This document shows positions 58,111 through 64,000 of a stretch of DNA of 64,000 bases, piece by piece; the first letter of the stretch is position 1, and each line of letters opens with the position of its first letter. The position numbers and the translations under genes were made by a program. The stretch covers positions 159,509,097 to 159,573,096 of the forward strand of contig NC_035437.2 of NCBI RefSeq assembly GCF_002127325.2, given 5' to 3'. Source of the DNA: Helianthus annuus (taxonomy: Eukaryota; Streptophyta; Magnoliopsida; Asterales; Asteraceae). The notes under the pieces were generated by a model that ran no database searches, had not been told where the DNA came from, and was given only the letters and a program-made list of their open reading frames with translations.

Positions 58111-59871
58111 CTTTGACTGGCTTTGGGTCTAGCCAAGGACCCTTATAAACGTGGCGCACCATGGAGGCATTCCATGGACTATCCATTAGCTTAGTAGTTT
58201 AAATCTTAGTTTAATCTTAGTTTAATTTTTAGTTTAATGTTTTCTTTTAAGTATTAGCTTTGTAGGAATAAGGCACTTCAACAGAGGATGATGGATGATG
58301 AAAAATGGAACACATGCACGTAAATCAGAGGTCTGACAACTCATAAACTGCAAAACAGTGGCTGCAGCATGGGGTCGTGCTCACCCAGCACTCCCTAGTG
58401 CCCAACTTAGTGATGTCAAAATTCTTCTGCCCAGAAGGTGGCATGGGCCGTGCTCACCCAGCACGCCCCCGTAGCCACCTCACTGTAAGTCTTCTGTTTA
58501 GTATTTGTTACTGGCACATTGGACACAGGGCCGTGTCCTCATAGCACGCCCCCGTGCTGCAAGTGCCAGTAACCAAATTCTTTTTGCTATTTTCACACTT
58601 TTTACACATTTTACCAAAATAAATCTTATTTGGGACACATTGAGGGCAGTGTGTAATTTAAGTGTGGGGGTGGGGGATGATAAAAACCTTGAATCGTTTG
58701 TCCTAAATCAAGCCTTACACAAAACTCGTATTGGAACCGCTAATCACCCCAAACTTTTTCAATTTTTTTTATTTTCTTTTACTTATCTTGGTTTAGTTGG
58801 GTAAAATAAGTTCTAAAAATTATGTTTTTATGAATTTACAACTGATAGTGTCGTGATAAAAAGAACCAATTTAGAAAATTACGAAAATGGGCATGGTAAA
58901 TCTTTGTAAAATTTGAATATATATACATTTTTACACTACAACCCCTTTTCCCACAAAAGTGAGTTTTGAGCCATTACCGAGCATACAAATATACATCTAT
59001 ATTGATTACTCAATTTTCGTTTCTTGTGTGAATAGCCCGTTTGGTTCTCACGAATCTAGAACTTCACAATGCAATACGTTCCAAGTCCTTACCGACAAAA
59101 ATCCAAGTAAGTAAATGATGGAGGCATTAGGATCAACCCATTTTTCAAACTAAAACCTTTATTTTTCTTTGCTTTACCCAAAAACATCCCCCTAGTTAAA
59201 CCCTTTGAACCGTAAAAACCTTTTCATTTCCAAACCCACAAAAACAAACCTTTTCGTTTTTCATCTTTCATTTTTGTAAACCTATCGGTTATGAAATTAA
59301 GATTATGGCTCAGTTTCAACTTTGGCAACCTAAAAAAATCAGAAAAATTTGCCAAAGTATTTTTTGCTAAGCAACAAAGCAATAGAAAAACCGATACTTT
59401 ACGCTTTTCGCCCTTTTCAATAAAACATACCAAACGCAAACCACCACCTACCCTTTAAAAGCCTTCTTGATATTTACAAGGATTTAACGTCAAAAGGAGG
59501 AGGTTTGATTGATTGTCAAGCCTACGGTAGGAGTAAGTTCCAAAATTGGGCACGAGCGTTTTCACTTAATACATCATCGGCCGAGTGTTGAGTGACCACT
59601 TGTGAGGTGTGTAAATTTGTATATAACTAAATGGAATTTTATAAAGGCATATTATGCCCAAAGTAAATAATTTTTCTTAAATTGTGTTTTAAATAAATCA
59701 TGACGAATGAGATTGTAAATAAAATAAAAACAAAAATGAATTTAGAACTTGGATACTCGACACTCTAAAGATGAGACCAAAACCTTCTCTTTTACCTATT
59801 CCGTTTGGGTGTGTAAGCCACGTAATAGAGTTTTGCTTGAGAACAAGCAAAGATTCAAGTGTGTGGGTATT
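58111..59871 (+). other. 3' non-coding internal region of the Athila/Tat-like element
   Basis: It contains more CATGGG-CGTG palindromes (58370-58560), the G-rich stretch at 58662-58680 and AT-rich sequence. A short frame at 59771-59977 shows no env-like features. It ends at GTGTGTGGGTATT just before the 3' LTR, which would be the polypurine tract. Confidence 0.6.
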
Positions 59872-60372
59872 TGATATGTTTAAAATACAACATATAAATT
59901 ATATCAAATACGGCGTAAAATCAACCCTTTTTTTGGTACTAATGTTGGAAAAAGCTTGGTTTTCTATTCCTTTTTAATTTACAAGGTCAAAAGAGCTTAA
60001 ATGTGCAAAAGGAGCGAAAAGATAGCAAAAACCAACATAAATACAAAGAAGGAGGAATTGGCGCAACTCGCCAAGCCCCAATTCACATCCAAACCACAAA
60101 CTCGCCAAGCCCCAATTCACATCCAAACAACAAGAATAGCAAGATCAGAAGACCTGACACGGGGCCGTGTCCACCAGACACGGGCCGTGTCCGAGGCTGG
60201 ATGCTGTGTAGAAGAAAAGACAACAGCAAAGGACAAGACTGACATCCAACACGGGGCGTGGTCAGCTTAAAGATTTTAAGAATCTGCGATAGTACAGCAA
60301 GTACATTGGCCACGGGCCGTGCCGTTGACACACGGGGCAGTGTTAGTACAAGACCTGACAAGCAGTTAATGA

Positions 60373-60422
<50 letters not shown>

Positions 60423-61642
60423 CACGGGGCCGTGCCAGGCGGACACGGGCCATGGTGGGACTTCTGATTTCAGCTATAAATAGATGTTATTGGTTCCACT
60501 CCAAGCCATACCTTGGCAAACCACTTCTCTCCCACTTGCCACCACTCCACCACCACCACCACTACAACACCATCATCCATTTTCCATCATTTAGAGTGTG
60601 TGTAGTAGTCTCGGGATCCAAGATTGATAGTAAGAGTCTTTGTCAAACAAAGGCATGCTTGGCTAACTCTTACATCACTTGGTGAAGACAAATCTTTTAT
60701 GTATTTTCTTTTATGATTTCCAACCTTTGGCAACTTTTTAATTGGGTATGTATTAATGACTTTAATAACTAGTTTTTTATATTGAAGGTAAATTTATCTA
60801 ATCATTCTTCATATGTTGTTGATTCACATATTCATGTCTTTACGGTCTATATAAAGCACGTTAATTGCCTAGAAGGGGGTTAGAAGGGTGGTTGGGTAAA
60901 TTTTATGTCTCGTTCATTGTATAGATCCTGCGAGAACCTGGTTCAAGCCTAGTAACACTTCACGAGTCGGAGCGGACATTACCCACCACGGGAGAAGTGC
61001 CAAAAGTTTAAATCCCTTATCTATAAACTACTATTAAAACTTTAAACCAACCCTGTGAGGACTGTATCCCTGTTGACTCAGACCAAAGGGTTGAGGGTGA
61101 TTGCTGCCTGGAAGGGGGCCCACCACGTTTTGCATTAATAATTTACTTAATTATCTTTCAATAATCCGACCTAGTGAGACTGTATCCTTGCTGACTCAGA
61201 CCACTAGGTTGAGGGTAACGTCGCCTTCACAAGAGGGGCCTACTACTATAACTAAGGTAATCTCTTAAAATGGCCAAAGTACGGAAATTATCAAAAGAAT
61301 ACATGAAAGATGAGTCAGAACCAAGCGATTCTTTCTTGTCTATTTGTTTTTCTTTTATTTTTTGTTGCTTTTTAGTTTATCTTTTTTTTATAGTTTTAAA
61401 AACCTTTTCTTCAAAGTTTGGTTCGATTAGACGTTGACGACAAGCCGGTATTAAAAGCTCTTGTGTCCTTGGACGACCTCGATATCTTGCCGTCACTATA
61501 CTACCGTCCGCGATGGGTGCACTTGCCCTAGTGTGTGTGTAGAGTGATAGTAGAATATCGTGTTTTATAAATTTAAAACTTGAATCGGCGGGTAAAAAGA
61601 GCTAAAACATATCTAAAAATATATACACACCCACACACGTCA
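59872..61642 (+). repeat. 3' LTR of the Athila/Tat-like element
   Basis: Direct repeat of 48894-50670 with many substitutions. An extra tandem copy of CTCGCCAAGCCCCAATTCAC lies at 60070-60130. The (GA)n tract is conserved at 60373-60418. It ends CACACGTCA at 61642, followed by CATTC. Confidence 0.92.
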
Positions 61643-61647
61643 CATTC

Positions 61648-62183
61648 TCAAGAATCTAGCCAAGAATGGACATCGAACTAGATGTTACCAAACTTGAAAA
61701 GATTATGTTAATCATAAAAAGCTTGATTACACTAATGATTCTTGAGTTTTTCCTAAAGATTACAATGATTAGAGATAATGGGGTAGAAAAGAAGCATGTA
61801 GTGGAGAAGAGGGGAGAAATAGGTAAGTGAAAATGGTGGAGAATGGCCTCTATTTATAGGATGGTTGGGGCCCAGGCATGGGGCGTTCTTAGCTTCGATG
61901 ATTGTTCTCGATTCTTGAGACACGGGGCGTGGTCAACTTTACTGGCCGCACCGGCTCTTCCAAATCTTCCAAAGGACTTCAATTGTCTTGTTCTGCTGAG
62001 GCACAAGGCGTGCCTTGCTTTTTTAACTGATCTTCGCGCAGAAGACTGTTGGAGGTAACTGGCAGTTCCCGGATGCGAGGCTTGGGACGTGTCTAGATAT
62101 TTTCTTCCATTTTATTCCGTTTTTCATCCGCTTTTGCTTCCTTTGTTATTCTTGGGTTAGTTTTGTCTTGAAAATCAAATATT
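61648..62183 (-). mobile_element. Older LTR-like fragment flanking the nest
   Basis: It shares the CACGGGGCGTGG-type palindromes (61921, also 61878 and 62003) and a TATTTATAGG motif (61852) with the Athila-like LTRs but is not collinear with them. It is probably the older repeat into which the nest inserted. Strand is a guess. Confidence 0.35.
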
Positions 62184-62197
62184 AACCAATTTAAGCC

Positions 62198-62433
62198 ACC
62201 CATGGCATTATAGCCTAGTGGTATCTTGGTGGTGTGATAAGGCTTATGACCATTAGGTCATGGGTTTGATTCCTACAAAGGGGGTTTTTCCCAGATTTAT
62301 TGGGTTTCCTCCTGAATTGGTGTATAGGCATTATTGCCTAGTGGAGATGGATATGATCGGGTGGTTCTGCTGGTGGCACGATGATACTCCAGTGGTCCGT
62401 CAGTGATCCAAATTTGCCGTTCAAAAAAAAAAA
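62198..62433 (+). mobile_element. tRNA-derived SINE with 14-bp target duplication
   Basis: An A-box-like ATAGCCTAGTGGTATC (62210-62225) and a B-box-like GGTCATGGGTTTGATTCC lie at pol III spacing, followed by a roughly 150-bp body and an A-rich tail. AACCAATTTAAGCC is duplicated exactly at 62184-62197 and 62434-62447. It transcribes by pol III and depends on LINE machinery. The perfect duplication implies recent insertion. Confidence 0.93.
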
Positions 62434-62447
62434 AACCAATTTAAGCC

Positions 62448-64000
62448 TATTTTGATATTTCTTTAACAAAACATAATAAAAAAGTTGATATAAAGTGATA
62501 TAACAAAATGTGTATTTTGGCTCATATCAATACACTTGGCGCCTTTCTTGATGTCATAAATAAACCTTTCATTTCTACCACATGTAATCATACCTTCCCA
62601 TACAACTACTTGTATACTCAATAACTCTTGCAAGATTTCTAGTAGTAATTGCTCCGTGTAATTCTTCCATATATTAAATAACACTTTCAATAATGTCTAT
62701 GTCTGACATAGATTTTCTCTGCTTTGTCTTGTTTAAAGAACTAGTTTTACAATAAAACTTTGAGGTGATTCCTAAGCTCATGAACTCTTTCTTGACTCAT
62801 CAAAATTAATCCCTTAATTATCATATCCTTTGATAAATGTTTGTACTTTACAAGTTGTCATAATATAATACAATCTGATTATTTACAACCCTTTGCAAAT
62901 CTTTGGTCGCGAGCAATCTTTGGTCGCGAGCATCTGCTGATGCTCTTTTATGTAATCTTAACTAAAAGCCCATGAAAACTATTCTCATATTTCACCTTTG
63001 TTAGTCAAAAGTCATATTGATGTGACTCCTAGATTACATCATATCATAGGTTTGCCTGAAGCCACAGACGCTTAAGTCTTCCCGCATTACATATCCATCA
63101 TATGTTGATATAGGCCAATTAAGTATTTCAAAACTGTCAAGAAGATTTATTGTATATCTCATATACTTAACAATTTTGTCAGATTTGGGAATCTCACTAG
63201 ATATATTATCTTATAGAGATTTATATATGTACTCAAGATATCTCTATTTCATATAACTCATGACCTACATGTTCTTCAGAACTAAGCAATGTGTCATTAC
63301 ACAGTCTTACTAGACTCTTCTTTGTCTCTCACATACAATTTCAGAAGACAATTCAACTCCCACTAGCTTACAGAACCAAAAGCATTGCTTATTATAATTT
63401 GATCTTATCAATTTTCAAAATCTTTAAAATTGCATTTCAAACCCCAAGTGGAACTTGAATAACCACATACTTTATTGAGAATGACTGTAATGAATTCCTC
63501 AAAAGTATCTTTATGACATTTCTTAATCAAAATCAGAATCCTTGTTTGATTTAAAGCTTTATAGTCAGTGTTCTCCTGGCAATGGTTTGACATAAGTCAA
63601 GCGGATCTTAATACGCGTCAGCCATTGATCTGATTCTGGGTTCCTTATCAAGCCTTTGGTAGTATATGGTGTAATTCATACATTGGTTCTTTTATAAGAT
63701 CCAATTTGTACCTTCGAGTCCCTACTCTTTTTACAATCATTAAGTCCTAACTTAATGACCATTATCATTTTAGTGTGTGATTGTATCACAGACTTTCTAT
63801 GATTTGCAACATTTGAAACTGAAATTTCATACTTGCAATTCATCCCTGTCAGATTATTATCTGTATGATGAGACAATCACATAAGAACATTCTTTGTTTA
63901 AGTATTCATCATAATCCAATTATGATTCAAGTTCGACCTCTTAAAGGAAACTGGAACAATTCCGTAAATATCATTTAACGTATAATAGACATTAGTTTCC
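62448..64000. other. AT-rich sequence without recognised genes
   Basis: Short minus-strand frames (62463-62690, 63408-63593, 63676-63876) show no known domain. A 17-bp tandem repeat ATCTTTGGTCGCGAGCA occurs at 62898-62931. The even composition and lack of inverted repeats suggest decayed retroelement DNA continuing past the right edge. Confidence 0.4.

Larger units (their letters stand above)
48894..61642 (+). mobile_element. Athila/Tat-like Ty3-gypsy element, decayed and nested
   Basis: LTRs at 48894-50670 and 59872-61642 (about 1.77 kb each) start TGATGTG/TGATATG and end CACACGTCA. CATTC precedes the original 5' start (42359-42363, left of the later insertion) and follows the 3' LTR (61643-61647). 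The PBS TGGCGCTGTTGCCGGGGA (50677-50694) matches the tRNA-Asp-type site of this lineage. Internal parts are gag (51202-about 55740, split), a protease remnant (56560-56850), no reverse transcriptase or integrase, and a purine-rich GTGTGGGGGTGGGGGATGA stretch (58662-58680). The LTRs differ by many substitutions and a 34-48 bp duplication at 60070-60130, so this is older than the element inside it. Confidence 0.9.

Noticed and set aside
63408..63876. Minus-strand frames near the right edge as possible copia genes
   Set aside because: No conserved reverse transcriptase, integrase or gag motifs are visible in any frame.

Overview
The window is a stretch of nuclear plant DNA: AT-rich, with intron-rich genes, nested LTR retrotransposons, MITEs, LINE and SINE copies, and plant-specific proteins (a chloroplast CbbY-type phosphatase, a four-MA3-domain MRF protein, B3 domains). 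The repeat families (TGTCACACCCC-type LTRs, the gypsy-type gag-like protein, 9-bp-TSD fold-back MULEs) make Asteraceae my best guess. That is inference from memory, not a search result.

Layout. (1) 1-10.44 kb is a Helitron-like block with three genes on the minus strand. In transcription order these are a B3-domain protein (8436-6997, third B3 domain cut by a T10/A10 frameshift), an intact 11-exon RPA1-like single-strand-binding protein (5788-3185), and the N-terminal exons of a Helitron RepHel protein (2330-102). The RepHel is broken by an LTR that runs off the left edge. A Helitron-like 3' hairpin plus CTAG lies at 10401-10437, in the opposite orientation. (2) 10.69-29.6 kb is the host gene island: CBBY (+, 10690-13897), an MRF-type MA3 translation regulator (-, 16943-14077) and UFSP2, a UFM1-specific protease (-, 29601-21325). 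All three have exon models that I traced codon by codon and that keep frame throughout. Their introns and spacers carry MITEs, two fold-back MULEs, a minisatellite and LINE/SINE relics. (3) 29.6-42.36 kb is intergenic repeat debris: Helitron ends, a LINE 3' end, a nitrate/peptide transporter (NPF) fragment fused to gypsy-type gag-like sequence, and a 1.7-kb fold-back MULE whose core is a GC-rich 15-bp satellite. (4) 42.36-61.65 kb is a nest of LTR elements. An Athila/Tat-like gypsy element (LTRs 48894-50670 and 59872-61642, TSD CATTC) has a 6.5-kb non-coding LTR element inserted one base inside its 5' LTR (42365-48889, TSD ATTCT, near-identical 2.8-2.9-kb LTRs). A 3.6-kb solo-LTR-like insertion (51405-55026, TSD CTTCC) splits its gag. 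(5) 61.65-64 kb holds an older LTR-like fragment, a SINE with a 14-bp TSD, and unassigned AT-rich sequence.

How it works together. The three island genes are housekeeping genes of separate pathways: Calvin-cycle metabolite repair, TOR-linked translation control and UFM1 processing. Their order resembles my recollection of Arabidopsis chromosome 3 (At3g48380 UFSP, At3g48390 MA3 protein, At3g48420 CBBY), so the block is probably conserved microsynteny. The most unusual material is the Helitron-like B3 + RPA + RepHel cassette and the satellite-cored fold-back MULE.
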